Positions 1 through 7,588 of a DNA stretch of 15,771 nucleotides are shown one piece after another; the first letter of the stretch is position 1, and every line of letters starts with the position of its first letter. The translations under genes were made by a program, and so were the position numbers. This stretch comes from Oscillospiraceae bacterium (lineage in GTDB: Bacteria; Bacillota; Clostridia; Oscillospirales; Oscillospiraceae): assembly GCA_016296565.1 (NCBI GenBank), contig JAEDJB010000033.1:1-15771 (forward strand). The letters run 5' to 3'. Below the pieces are notes generated by a model. That model made no database searches, was not told the DNA's origin, and was given only the letters and a program-made list of their open reading frames with translations.

Positions 1-1
1 C

Positions 2-1030
2 ATCCGGGCGGCCAAGGCGGTGAAGGGCCGTCCCTGGGCCCTCATGGCCCTGTTCGTGGTGATCACTGCCCTGCTGTCCGCCTTTCTGGACAACGTGACC
101 ACCGTGCTGCTCATCGGCCCCATGACCCTGGCCATCACCAACATGCTGAAGCTGAACCCCGTCCCCTTCTTCATGACCCAGATCCTGGCGGCCAACATCG
201 GCGGCACCGCCACCCTCATCGGCGACCCACCCAACATCATGATCGGCAGCGCCGCCGGGCTCAGCTTCAACGACTTCATCCTGGGCACCGGTCCGGCGGT
301 CCTGCTGGTGATGCTGGCCACCATCGCCTGCTTCTACTTCATCTACGGCCGGAAGCTCCAGGTGACCCAGGAAGCCCGGGAGGTGATCCTGAGCCTGGAC
401 GAGACCAAGGCCATCAAGGACCGGCCCCTGCTCATAAAGAGCGTGGTGATGATCGTCCTGGTGGTGCTGGGCTTTGTCTTTCACGACCAGCTGCATCTGG
501 CCTCCTGCACCATCGCCCTGACCGCCGCGGCGGTCATGCTGCTCATCGGCCGGCAGGACCTGGAGGAGACCGTGGCCGGGGTGGAGTGGACCACCATTCT
601 CTTCTTCACCGGCCTGTTCGTGGTGGTGGGCGGCCTGCAGGAGACCGGGGTGATTCAGCTTCTGGCGGACTGGCTCATATCCGCCACCCACGGCAGCCTG
701 GCCCTGACCCTGGTGATTATCCTGTGGTTTTCTGCCCTCATCTCCGCCTTTCTGGACAACATCCCCTTTGTGGCCACCCTCATCCCCTTGATCCTGGCCA
801 TGGGAAACAGCGGGATGGACATTGCGCCCTTGTGGTGGGCGGTGTCCCTGGGGGCCTGCCTGGGGGGCAACGGCACCCTCATCGGGGCCTCGGCCAACGT
901 GGTCCTCTCGGGCATCAGCACCCGCCACGGGTACCCCATCACCTTTGCCAGCTACTTCAAGGTGGGCTTTCCCCTGATGCTGGTCTCCATCCTCATCAGC
1001 ACCGCCTACCTGCTGCTGCGGTATACCTGA
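2..1030 (+). CDS. ArsB/NhaD-superfamily (SLC13-like) ion permease, 5'-truncated by the window
   Basis: Integral membrane transporter of the ion-transporter superfamily that includes ArsB, NhaD and SLC13-type carriers. The reading frame is open to the window edge and reads IRAAKAV before the first GTG at 20, so the true start lies upstream and roughly 80-110 N-terminal residues are missing. The visible part shows the two pseudo-repeats of the fold: SAFLDNVTTVLL followed by ANIGGTATLIGDPPNIMIG, then a second SAFLDNIPFVATLIP followed by LGGNGTLIGASANVV. Nearly all the rest is hydrophobic segments, apart from a charged loop at about 370-425. A small unknown gene follows after 18 bp and is probably cotranscribed. 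It differs from the two minus-strand permeases in having FLDN in the first repeat, where they have F(V/I)DS, and CLGGNGT where they have GTDIGG. The substrate cannot be read from sequence; arsenite is unsupported because no arsR or arsC is nearby. Confidence 0.85.
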   Translation: MRAAKAVKGRPWALMALFVVITALLSAFLDNVTTVLLIGPMTLAITNMLKLNPVPFFMTQILAANIGGTATLIGDPPNIMIGSAAGLSFNDFILGTGPAVLLVMLATIACFYFIYGRKLQVTQEAREVILSLDETKAIKDRPLLIKSVVMIVLVVLGFVFHDQLHLASCTIALTAAAVMLLIGRQDLEETVAGVEWTTILFFTGLFVVVGGLQETGVIQLLADWLISATHGSLALTLVIILWFSALISAFLDNIPFVATLIPLILAMGNSGMDIAPLWWAVSLGACLGGNGTLIGASANVVLSGISTRHGYPITFASYFKVGFPLMLVSILISTAYLLLRYT

Positions 1031-1048
1031 CAGAACGGAGGGATTGCC

Positions 1049-1534
1049 ATGAGTTTATCCACCTTCAGCAGCGATTTTATCGACACCGCCCTGCTCCAGC
1101 TGGGCGCCAGCAAGATTAAAGTCGTCAGCGGGAAACAGCATGTGGTGGACTTCGACCTGGAGGGGGCGGGGAAGCTCACCTATGTCTTTACCATCACCAA
1201 CGAGCACCGGTGCTACCTCCAGCGGGTCCGGCCCTATCCCATGGTCCAGGGCCGGTTCGCCGGGGTGGAGGAAATCGTCGCCTTCATTGCCAGGGACGCC
1301 TGGGCCTTTCAGGCCGCCCGGCAGAGCAAAAACTACCAGAGCTTTGTGGACAGCACCCAGGACGCTCTGGCCCTGGCCGGGGACCTGGAGCAGCTCTTTC
1401 TGGCCCACAACGTAAGCCCCAAGGACCTGTCCGCCCTCCGGGAGGAGTTTTCCCGCCTGCGGGCCCTCATCCACTCCATGGGGGACGCCTCCCCGGCGGT
1501 GAAGGCCCCCGCAGCCTTTGAGTCAGACCGGTAA
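1049..1534 (+). CDS. Small cytosolic protein of unknown function
   Basis: A 161-residue protein I do not recognise. It starts at ATG 1049 behind GGAGGG (1037-1042), 18 bp after the permease stop, so it is probably translated from the same mRNA. There is no signal peptide or membrane segment. The first half looks alpha/beta, with short beta-like stretches such as KIKVVSG, HVVDFDL and LTYVFTITN and a basic, aromatic segment RCYLQRVRPYPM. The second half (about 85-145) looks helical and charged, with leucine-rich amphipathic stretches such as LAGDLEQLFLAH and LREEFSRLRALIHSM that could be a short coiled coil. There are no obvious catalytic motifs or metal-binding cysteine pairs; the only Cys is in HRCYLQ. 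The frame is well supported by the RBS, the spacing and natural amino-acid composition. Function is not inferred. Confidence 0.75.
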   Translation: MSLSTFSSDFIDTALLQLGASKIKVVSGKQHVVDFDLEGAGKLTYVFTITNEHRCYLQRVRPYPMVQGRFAGVEEIVAFIARDAWAFQAARQSKNYQSFVDSTQDALALAGDLEQLFLAHNVSPKDLSALREEFSRLRALIHSMGDASPAVKAPAAFESDR

Positions 1535-1559
1535 CCCAGCCAGATGTCCCAGAATCCAT

Positions 1560-1588
1560 TTGTAATTTGTAATCTTTCGTAGTATAAT
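1560..1588 (+). promoter_or_regulatory. Probable housekeeping promoter of the cysteine-synthase-like gene
   Basis: A -35 TTGTAA at 1560-1565 and a -10 TATAAT at 1583-1588 are separated by exactly 17 bp. This predicts a start near 1595 and a leader of about 68 nt. The leader contains a perfect 9-bp tandem repeat, TCTCTCCGC, at 1612-1620 and 1621-1629. No terminator is visible between the preceding gene and this promoter, so some readthrough is possible. Confidence 0.7.
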
Positions 1589-1662
1589 GTTTCCGCTTAA
1601 CTAACAGCTTATCTCTCCGCTCTCTCCGCTGGGACAGTGGTACTATAGGGAGGACGTTTACT

Positions 1663-2592
1663 TTGGTCTGTCAAAACGTACTGGAAGCACTTGGAAACAC
1701 CCCGCTCATCCGGCTCTCCCGCATGGTGCCTGCGGGCTGTGCCGATGTGCTGGTGAAATACGAAGGGGTCAACATCGGCGGCTCCATCAAAACCCGCACC
1801 GCCTACAACATGATTCTGGACGCGGAGGCCCGGGGGATTCTGACCCCGGACACCATCATCGTGGAGCCCACCAGCGGCAACCAGGGCATCGGCCTGGCCC
1901 TGGTGGGAGCGGTCAAGGGGTACCGGGTCCGCATCATCATGCCCGACTCCGTCAGCGAGGAGCGGCGGAAACTCATCCAGGCCTACGGGGCGGAGCTGGT
2001 TCTGATCCACGACGACGGGGACATCGGCGCCTGCATCCAGGCCTGCCTGGACACCGCCAACCGAATGGCCCGGGAGGACAAAAACGTGTGGGTCCCCCAG
2101 CAGTTTGAAAACCCCTCCAACCCCGCCGTCCACAAGGTTCAGACCGCCATGGAAATTCTGGACCAGGTGGAGGGGGACATCCACGGCTTTTGCTCCGGCG
2201 TGGGCACCGGCGGCACCCTCTCCGGCGTGGGGGCTGTGCTGAAGGACCGGTTCCCTGACCTGAAAATCTGGGTGGCGGAGCCCCAGAACGCCGCCATCCT
2301 CTCCCAGGGGCCCATCGGCTCCCACCTACAGATGGGCATCGGCGACGGCCTGATCCCCGACAACCTGGACATGACCATCTTTGACCAGGTTTCCATCGTC
2401 ACCGACGAGGAGGCCATCCAGACCGCCCAGCGGCTCATGCGGGAGGAGGGTATCCTCTGCGGCATCTCCAGCGGCTCCAACGTGACCGTCGCCCTCCGCA
2501 TGGCAAAAGAGCTGGGAGAGGGCAAAACCGTGGTCACCATCCTCCCCGACACCGGCGAGCGGTATTTTAGCACCCAGCTTTTTGACGTCTGA
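1663..2592 (+). CDS. Cysteine-synthase-like PLP enzyme (fold-type II, CysK/CBS family)
   Basis: Probable O-acetylserine sulfhydrylase or close relative, a cytosolic PLP enzyme of 309 residues, the usual CysK length. The start is TTG at 1663 behind GGGAGG (1648-1653); it places the protein at the canonical N-terminus (NVLEALGNTPLIRL). The Schiff-base lysine is K43 in GGSIKTR. The PLP-phosphate loop is GTGGTLSG (181-188), the C-terminal cofactor loop is GISSGSNV (267-274), and the family signature LPDTGERYFST lies at 294-304. Two active-site loops depart from typical OASS: SGNQG (71-75) instead of SGNTG, and HKVQTAMEI (157-165) instead of the usual H-x-x-T-T-G-x-E-I. The fold and cofactor use are secure; the exact substrate is less so. 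It has its own promoter and terminator and no cysE or met gene next to it. Confidence 0.85.
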   Translation: MVCQNVLEALGNTPLIRLSRMVPAGCADVLVKYEGVNIGGSIKTRTAYNMILDAEARGILTPDTIIVEPTSGNQGIGLALVGAVKGYRVRIIMPDSVSEERRKLIQAYGAELVLIHDDGDIGACIQACLDTANRMAREDKNVWVPQQFENPSNPAVHKVQTAMEILDQVEGDIHGFCSGVGTGGTLSGVGAVLKDRFPDLKIWVAEPQNAAILSQGPIGSHLQMGIGDGLIPDNLDMTIFDQVSIVTDEEAIQTAQRLMREEGILCGISSGSNVTVALRMAKELGEGKTVVTILPDTGERYFSTQLFDV

Positions 2593-2612
2593 CCAATTTT
2601 TCGCAAAAAATC

Positions 2613-2658
2613 AGCAGGCAGCAGAGCGCAACTTCGCTCTGCTGCCTGCTTGTTTTTC
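2613..2658 (+). terminator. Intrinsic terminator between convergent genes
   Basis: A perfect 16-bp stem (2613-2628 with 2635-2650) encloses the loop CAACTT and is followed by TGTTTTTC. An A-rich tract, GCAAAAAATC, on the upstream side supplies a U-run for the opposite strand. The hairpin therefore probably ends both the plus-strand PLP enzyme gene and the minus-strand permease operon, whose stop codon is only 12 bp away. Confidence 0.92.
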
Positions 2659-2661
2659 TCA

Positions 2662-4011
2662 TCAGTGCAGGGTCAGAATCATGACCATGCTCAGAATAAG
2701 TACCAAAAGAGCCGCAGGGGCAGCGTATTTACAGTACCTTCCCCAGGAGATCCGGTGTCCCTCCCGGGCGGCGGCAGCGATGCCCGCCACGTTGGCCGAG
2801 GCCCCGATGGGGGTGGCGATGCCGCCGATGTCCGTGCCCTTGGACATGGTCCAGGCCAGGGTGTGCAGGTCCATCCCCATGGTCTCGGACAGGGACAGGA
2901 TCACCGGCACCATCACCGTTGCCATGGGGATATTATCCACAAAGGCCGAGGCGGCGGCGGTGAACCAGATGAGGATCACCACCATCCAAAAGTGGCTTCC
3001 GCCGCTGAGACCCGCCAGGAAATTGGCCAGGCCGCCCAGCACGTGGGTCTGCTCCAGGCCGCTGACCGTTACCGACAGGCCAATGATGAAGCCCACGGTT
3101 TTCCAGTCCACCTGCCGGAGCAACTGCCGGGGAGACCGGGTGCAGGTGAGGGTCATGGCGGCGGCCATCACGCCTATGGTGGGCATGGTCAGGCCCGTGG
3201 CCGCGTGGGTCATGATCAGCAGAATCACCCCGGCGAAGATGCCCACACTCACCAGGAACTTTCCCTTGCTGGGGATGGCGTCGGCGGGGTTTAAGTCCAG
3301 CAGGGCCGGGTCGCTCTCCCCGATGCCCGCCCGCAGCTTGGTGCGAAAGCACAGGGCAAAGTACACCAGCACCACCTCCAGGCCCACCAGGCAGATAACG
3401 CCGTTGTTCCGGATAAAGTCCCAGAAGCCCAGGCCCAGGGAGGTGCCCAGGATGATGTTGGGCGGGTCCCCGCTCATGGTGGCAGCGCCCCCCAGGTTGG
3501 CGGTGAAAATTTCCGCGATGATAAGGGGCACCGGGTCAAAGTGGAGAAAGTGGGCCAGCCGGACGGTGGCCACCGACAGAAACAGAATCACAGTGATGCT
3601 GTCCACAAACATGGACAGCAGGGCCGAGAGCACCATGAAGCACAGCATCAGGGGCATGGGCCGGAAGTGGAGGCGCTTGGCCAGCCACAGGCACAGCCAG
3701 TCGAAAAAGCCGGCCTCGCTCATCTCCTCCACCATCACCATCATCCCCACCAGGAAGAGGATGGTGCTCCAGTTGATTCCCGTGTTGAACTCCGTAATCC
3801 CGAAGTGGGAGAACCAGAATTCAAAGTGATGGAAGCTGTCCAGGCTCAAAGCCTCCCCCACGGCGGACAGATCTCCCATGACCAGCAGAAACACCAGCAC
3901 GATCATAAGGCCCCCGGCGGACAGGGTGACCAGATGCCGGGGAAAATTTCCCCAGAGCACCAGGAAAAACATGAGGGCAAAGATGATAAGGGACAGGATC
4001 TGGCTGAGCAT
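2662..4011 (-). CDS. ArsB/NhaD-superfamily ion permease, second gene of tandem pair
   Basis: A 449-residue polytopic membrane protein of the ArsB/NhaD/SLC13-like superfamily, full length for the family. It starts with ATG at 4011 behind GGAGGAACTCT. The two inverted-repeat signatures are visible. Repeat one has SMFVDSIT (about 133-140) and ANLGGAATMSGDPPNI (171-186). Repeat two has SAFVDNIP (355-362) and GTDIGGIATPIGASANVAG (392-410). A charged cytoplasmic loop at about 223-250 separates the halves. It lies 36 bp downstream of a close paralogue with the same opening residues, MLSQIL, so the pair looks like a tandem duplication in one operon. Family knowledge suggests sodium/proton exchange or anion export; nothing here fixes the substrate. 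The shared bidirectional hairpin at 2613-2658 probably ends this transcript. Confidence 0.88.
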   Translation of the reverse strand: MLSQILSLIIFALMFFLVLWGNFPRHLVTLSAGGLMIVLVFLLVMGDLSAVGEALSLDSFHHFEFWFSHFGITEFNTGINWSTILFLVGMMVMVEEMSEAGFFDWLCLWLAKRLHFRPMPLMLCFMVLSALLSMFVDSITVILFLSVATVRLAHFLHFDPVPLIIAEIFTANLGGAATMSGDPPNIILGTSLGLGFWDFIRNNGVICLVGLEVVLVYFALCFRTKLRAGIGESDPALLDLNPADAIPSKGKFLVSVGIFAGVILLIMTHAATGLTMPTIGVMAAAMTLTCTRSPRQLLRQVDWKTVGFIIGLSVTVSGLEQTHVLGGLANFLAGLSGGSHFWMVVILIWFTAAASAFVDNIPMATVMVPVILSLSETMGMDLHTLAWTMSKGTDIGGIATPIGASANVAGIAAAAREGHRISWGRYCKYAAPAALLVLILSMVMILTLH

Positions 4012-4047
4012 AGAGTTCCTCCGGAATGGGATGGGTATTCGGGGGGC

Positions 4048-5400
4048 TTAGTAGCGGAGCAGGATCATGGCCATGCTCAGGGCGATGACGATGACCGCGG
4101 CAGGGGCAGAGTACTTGCAGTATTTGCCCCAGCTGATGGGGTGGCCGTCCCGGGCGGCGATGGCGGTGCCCGCCACGTTGGCCGAGGCACCGATGGGGGT
4201 GGCGGAGCCGCCGATATCCGTGCCCATGGACAGGGTCCAGGCCAGGGTGTGCAGGTCCACTCCCATGGTGGCAGACAGGGAGGTAATCACCGGCACCATG
4301 GTGGCGGCGAAGGGAATGTTATCCACAAAGGCCGAGGCAATGGCCGACAGCCAGATGATGATAATCACCATGATGGTGAGGCTGCCGCCGGTGATGGCCG
4401 CGATGCCGCTGGCCATGGCCTCCAGCACCCCGGTCTCCTCCAGGCCGCTGACCGCCACAAACAGGCCGATGAAAAACAGCACCGTCTGCCAGTCCACCCG
4501 CTTGAGCAAGTGGAAAGGGGACCGGTTGGTTCCCAGGGTGAGTATCGCCGCGATGACGCCTACGGTGGCCACGGTAAGCCCCGTTTTGGCGTGGGTAATC
4601 AGCAGGATCACCACAGCCAGGAAGATCACAACGCTGATGGCAAACTTCTTCTTGCTGTGAATGGCCGCCTTGGGGTCCAGCTCCATGGCCGCCAGGGCGC
4701 CGGGCTCCACGTGGGAGGCCAGGTCCTTCCGGAAGCAGAAGTAGAAATAGGGCACCACAATCACCAGCGCCACCAGGGCGATCAGGCCGGTGTTCACCAA
4801 AAAGTCCCCGAAGGACAGGCCCAGGGCAGTGCCGATGATGATGTTGGGCGGGTCGCCGCTCATGGTGGCGGAGCCGCCCAGGTTGGCGGTGAAGATTTCC
4901 GCGATGATGAGGGGCACCGGGTCAAACTTCAGCAGGTTGGCCAGGTTGACGCTGGCCACCGCCAGAAAGAGAATAACGGTAATGCTGTCAATGAACATGG
5001 ACAGCACAGCCGACAGGATCATAAAGCAGATGAGCAGGGGCACCGGCTTGTAGTTGACCATCTTGGCCAGCCGCAGGCACAGCCAGTCAAAGAAGCCGGC
5101 CTCGCTCATGCCCTCCACCATGATCATCATGCCGGTGATGAAGATGATGGTGCTCCAGTTGATTCCGGTGTTCACCTCGTTGACGGCCTCGTGGCCGGTG
5201 TACCAGAAGGTTGGTTCCGCCATGCTCTGGAAGCTCAGGGCCGTGGCTACGGCCTCCGTGCTGTGCATGACCAGCAGGAAAACCACCACCATGGTGGTTG
5301 CCCCTGCCACCAGAGCCACCAGGTACCGTGGAAACCGCTCCCGCACGATTTCCACGAACATGATGACAAAAATAACGATGGCTAATATCTGACTCAGCAT
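4048..5400 (-). CDS. ArsB/NhaD-superfamily ion permease, first gene of tandem pair
   Basis: A 450-residue membrane permease closely similar along its length to its downstream neighbour. Shared blocks include GINWSTI, MSEAGFFDWLCL, FDPVPLIIAEIFTANLGG and LHTLAWT. ATG at 5400 follows a strong GGGAGGAATT ribosome site. Signature segments are SMFIDSIT (about 134-141), SGDPPNI (181-187), SAFVDNIPFAAT and GTDIGGSATPIGASANVAG near the C-terminus. The most divergent stretch between the paralogues is the loop at about 45-75 and the middle cytoplasmic loop, which may carry specificity differences. The gene is the first of a two-gene minus-strand unit and is separated from iorA, upstream on the same strand, by an intrinsic terminator. 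A TATAGT box at 5475-5480 could be its -10, but I see no good -35. The ion is unknown. Confidence 0.88.
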   Translation of the reverse strand: MLSQILAIVIFVIMFVEIVRERFPRYLVALVAGATTMVVVFLLVMHSTEAVATALSFQSMAEPTFWYTGHEAVNEVNTGINWSTIIFITGMMIMVEGMSEAGFFDWLCLRLAKMVNYKPVPLLICFMILSAVLSMFIDSITVILFLAVASVNLANLLKFDPVPLIIAEIFTANLGGSATMSGDPPNIIIGTALGLSFGDFLVNTGLIALVALVIVVPYFYFCFRKDLASHVEPGALAAMELDPKAAIHSKKKFAISVVIFLAVVILLITHAKTGLTVATVGVIAAILTLGTNRSPFHLLKRVDWQTVLFFIGLFVAVSGLEETGVLEAMASGIAAITGGSLTIMVIIIIWLSAIASAFVDNIPFAATMVPVITSLSATMGVDLHTLAWTLSMGTDIGGSATPIGASANVAGTAIAARDGHPISWGKYCKYSAPAAVIVIALSMAMILLRY

Positions 5401-5530
5401 TTTGCAATTCCTCCCCCGGGGGCCGGCCGGTCAGAGCGGACGCTGCCCCTGTGTTCCTCGTCCGGCCCCGGAACACTATATTCCCGGCGGGCCGGACTCT
5501 TGCCGGTTTCTTCCTTATTTCCTTGCTTGA

Positions 5531-5570
5531 TTTCCTCTTTTTCCCAAACCTTTCCTGCTTTTCCCAAACA
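5531..5570. repeat. 20-bp imperfect tandem repeat upstream of the permease pair
   Basis: Two adjacent 20-bp units (5531-5550 and 5551-5570) match at 17 of 20 positions; each contains TTTCCT and TTCCCAAAC. They lie about 130-170 bp upstream of the minus-strand permease start and about 20 bp past the iorA terminator. The unit length of about two helical turns would place two protein sites on the same DNA face, but a role as an operator is inference. Confidence 0.6.
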
Positions 5571-5580
5571 ATCTGAGCAG

Positions 5581-5615
5581 GAAAAAGGAGCAGGGCTCAT
5601 ATTGGGTCCTGCTCC
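5581..5615 (-). terminator. Intrinsic terminator of iorA
   Basis: Read on the minus strand, GGAGCAGG (5615-5608) pairs with CCTGCTCC (5594-5587) across a 13-nt loop and is followed at once by TTTTTC (5586-5581). It lies 44 bp past the iorA stop. It marks iorA as a single-gene transcript and separates it from the permease operon. Confidence 0.8.
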
Positions 5616-5659
5616 CGGTTCACAGTCTTGCTCTTGGGAGCGCTTGCTGGGTTTGCTGC

Positions 5660-7399
5660 TCAGTTCTCCTGGCAGAGCAGGGCGTCGAACTTACACAGCT
5701 GCTGGCAAACGCCGCAGCCCACGCACTGGGTGGGGTCCACCACGGCCTTTTTCTCTTTCCAGGAAATGGCCGGGCAGCCGATGCGCATACACAGTTTGCA
5801 GCCCTTGCACGCCTCCGGGTCCACCACATACGGGGGATGCTTGGCCACGGATTTCAGCAGGGTGCAGGGACGGCGGGTGATGATCACCGAGGGCTCCGGC
5901 GCGGCCAGCTCCTCCAGCACGGCCTCCTCGGTGGCTTTCAGGTCGTAGGGGTCCACCACCCGGACCCGGCGGATGCCCATGGCCCGGCAGAGGGTTTCCA
6001 GGTCGATCTTTCCTGCGGGGTCCCCCCGCAGATTCTTGCCGGTGGTGGGGTTCTGCTGGTGGCCGGTCATGCCGGTGGTGGAGTTGTCCAGGATGATGAC
6101 GGTGGAGTTGCTCTGGTTGTAGGCGATGTTGGCAAGGCCGGTCATGCCCGAGTGCATGAAGGTGGAGTCTCCCAGCACCGCCACCGTCTTGCCCTCGCTC
6201 TCCTTCCCCAGGGCCTTATTAAAGCCGTGGATGGAGCTGACGGAGGCGCCCATGCACTCGCAGGTTTCGATGGCGTACAGAGGCTCATAGGCCGCCAGAG
6301 TGTAGCAGCCGATGTCACCCAGGACGGTGATCTTGTTTTTCGCCAGGGTGTAGAACAGGCCCCGGTGGGGACAGCCGGCGCAAAGCACCGGGGGACGGCC
6401 GGGAACCGGCTCGTCCAGGGCCACCCAGGGCTTTTCGGTCTCCCGCAGCTTCTGGGCCACCAGCCCCTGAGCAAACTCGCCGATCATAGGGAGCTTGTCC
6501 TTGCCGGTGACGGAGAGGCCCAGGTTCCGACAGTGCTCCTCGATCACCGGGTCCAGTTCCTCCAGAACAATGAGCTTGTCCACCTTTTTGGCGAAGTCCA
6601 GGATCTTCTGCCGGGGCAGGGGGTTCACCAGGCCCAGCTTCAGAATGCAGGCCTTCTCCCCAAAGACCTCCCGGGCGTACTGGTAGCAGGTGGAGGAGGT
6701 AATGATGCCGAAGGAGGTGTCCTCCCCCATCTCCTCCCGGTTCAGGTCCGTGGTCTCGGCCAGGGCCAGCAGGCGCTCCATCCGGGCCTCCACAATGGGG
6801 TGGCGGGGACGGGCGTTGCCGGGGACCATCACGTATTTGGGAATGTCCTTCTCATAGGGACGGACCGGGACCTCCTGCCGCTGGCCCAGCTCCACAATGC
6901 TCTGGGAGTGGGAGATCCGGGTACATAGTTTGAGAAAAACGGGGGTATCATATTCTTCGGAGAGCTCAAAAGCCCGCTTGGCAAAGAGGCAGGCCTCCTG
7001 AGAGTCCGCAGGCTCCAGCATGGGAAGCTTGGCAGAGACAGCATAGTGCCGGGAATCCTGCTCGTTCTGGGAGGAGTGCATCCCGGGGTCATCCGCCACG
7101 CAGATGACCATACCGGCGTTGATGCCGGTGTAGGCAATGGTGAACAGGGGGTCGGCCGCCACGTTCACCCCAACGTGCTTCATAGCGCAGGCGCTGCGCT
7201 TGCCCGCCAGGGCAGCACCGAAGGCCACCTCCATGGCTACCTTCTCGTTGGGCGCCCACTCGCAGTAAATTTCGTCGTATTGGGCAGCCCGCTCGGTGAT
7301 TTCCGTGCTGGGTGTGCCCGGATAGCTGGAGATCAGGCAGCAGCCGGCCTCATACAGGCCCCGTGCTGCCGCTTCATTGCCCAGCATCAGTTTCTTCAT
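5660..7399 (-). CDS. iorA: Indolepyruvate:ferredoxin oxidoreductase, alpha subunit
   Basis: TPP- and iron-sulfur-dependent subunit that oxidatively decarboxylates aryl-2-oxoacids such as indolepyruvate to acyl-CoA and reduces ferredoxin. At 579 residues it is close to the family length. The N-terminal pyrimidine-binding domain has SSYPGTPSTE (24-33). The TPP pyrophosphate motif starts at GDS (410-412) and closes at DN (438-439). A CAGCPHRG segment lies at 340-347. The C-terminus is a two-cluster ferredoxin domain: C531, C534, C537, C542-Pro and C559, C562, C565, C569, with spacing C-x2-C-x2-C-x4-C-P and C-x2-C-x2-C-x3-C. ATG at 7399 follows AAAGGGGA. The partner gene iorB, normally adjacent, is absent on both sides: downstream is a terminator, upstream is the spo0A control region. 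It could instead be a 2-oxoacid oxidoreductase of slightly different specificity. Confidence 0.93.
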   Translation of the reverse strand: MKKLMLGNEAAARGLYEAGCCLISSYPGTPSTEITERAAQYDEIYCEWAPNEKVAMEVAFGAALAGKRSACAMKHVGVNVAADPLFTIAYTGINAGMVICVADDPGMHSSQNEQDSRHYAVSAKLPMLEPADSQEACLFAKRAFELSEEYDTPVFLKLCTRISHSQSIVELGQRQEVPVRPYEKDIPKYVMVPGNARPRHPIVEARMERLLALAETTDLNREEMGEDTSFGIITSSTCYQYAREVFGEKACILKLGLVNPLPRQKILDFAKKVDKLIVLEELDPVIEEHCRNLGLSVTGKDKLPMIGEFAQGLVAQKLRETEKPWVALDEPVPGRPPVLCAGCPHRGLFYTLAKNKITVLGDIGCYTLAAYEPLYAIETCECMGASVSSIHGFNKALGKESEGKTVAVLGDSTFMHSGMTGLANIAYNQSNSTVIILDNSTTGMTGHQQNPTTGKNLRGDPAGKIDLETLCRAMGIRRVRVVDPYDLKATEEAVLEELAAPEPSVIITRRPCTLLKSVAKHPPYVVDPEACKGCKLCMRIGCPAISWKEKKAVVDPTQCVGCGVCQQLCKFDALLCQEN

Positions 7400-7438
7400 G
7401 GGAATGTCCCCTTTCTGGGTGGATACTTATACACATTT

Positions 7439-7467
7439 ACTATACCATTTCTCCTTCCATTCGTAAA
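7439..7467 (-). promoter_or_regulatory. Probable promoter of iorA
   Basis: On the minus strand a -35 TTTACG (7467-7462) and a -10 TATAGT (7444-7439) are 17 bp apart. The start is predicted near 7432, giving a leader of about 33 nt with the AAAGGGG ribosome site. An imperfect 0A-box (7476-7483) is centred about 47 bp upstream of that start, a position from which regulators often activate. Confidence 0.65.
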
Positions 7468-7475
7468 CGGATTTT

Positions 7476-7483
7476 CTCGACAA
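7476..7483 (-). promoter_or_regulatory. Candidate 0A-box (imperfect) next to the iorA promoter
   Basis: On the minus strand this reads TTGTCGAG, seven of eight matches to the Spo0A recognition sequence TTGTCGAA known from Bacillus and Clostridium. It lies 8 bp upstream of the iorA -35. Binding is inferred from the motif and from spo0A being the next gene. Confidence 0.5.
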
Positions 7484-7580
7484 ATTTAGCCGGGGAGCGA
7501 AGATTTTATTCTTCCCTTTCCCATTTTCTACTCTGCAAAAGTGGAATTAAGAATCATGTTGCTGCCATATTTTCCCTCAT

Positions 7581-7588
7581 TTGTCGAA
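7581..7588 (+). promoter_or_regulatory. Candidate 0A-box, perfect match
   Basis: TTGTCGAA at 7581-7588 matches the Spo0A box consensus exactly. It is about 100 bp upstream of the predicted spo0A start and about 150 bp upstream of that of iorA. A third, weaker half-site, TTCGAC (7615-7620; GTCGAA on the other strand), lies 34 bp further on. Together they suggest autoregulation of spo0A. Confidence 0.55.

Noticed and set aside
3541..5385. Very long plus-strand open frame (614 codons) across both permease genes
   Set aside because: It is antisense to two clear membrane-protein genes. Its translation is rich in His, Gln, Gly and Asp, as expected from the reverse complement of GC-rich hydrophobic codons, and it has no ribosome site.
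2..5400. Arsenic resistance island
   Set aside because: The permeases share the ArsB fold, but there is no arsR, arsC, arsA or arsD, and the superfamily includes many other substrates.
5837..6928. 363-codon plus-strand open frame opposite iorA
   Set aside because: Shadow of iorA: low-complexity Gly/His/Gln-rich composition, no ribosome site, while the minus strand carries all IorA motifs.
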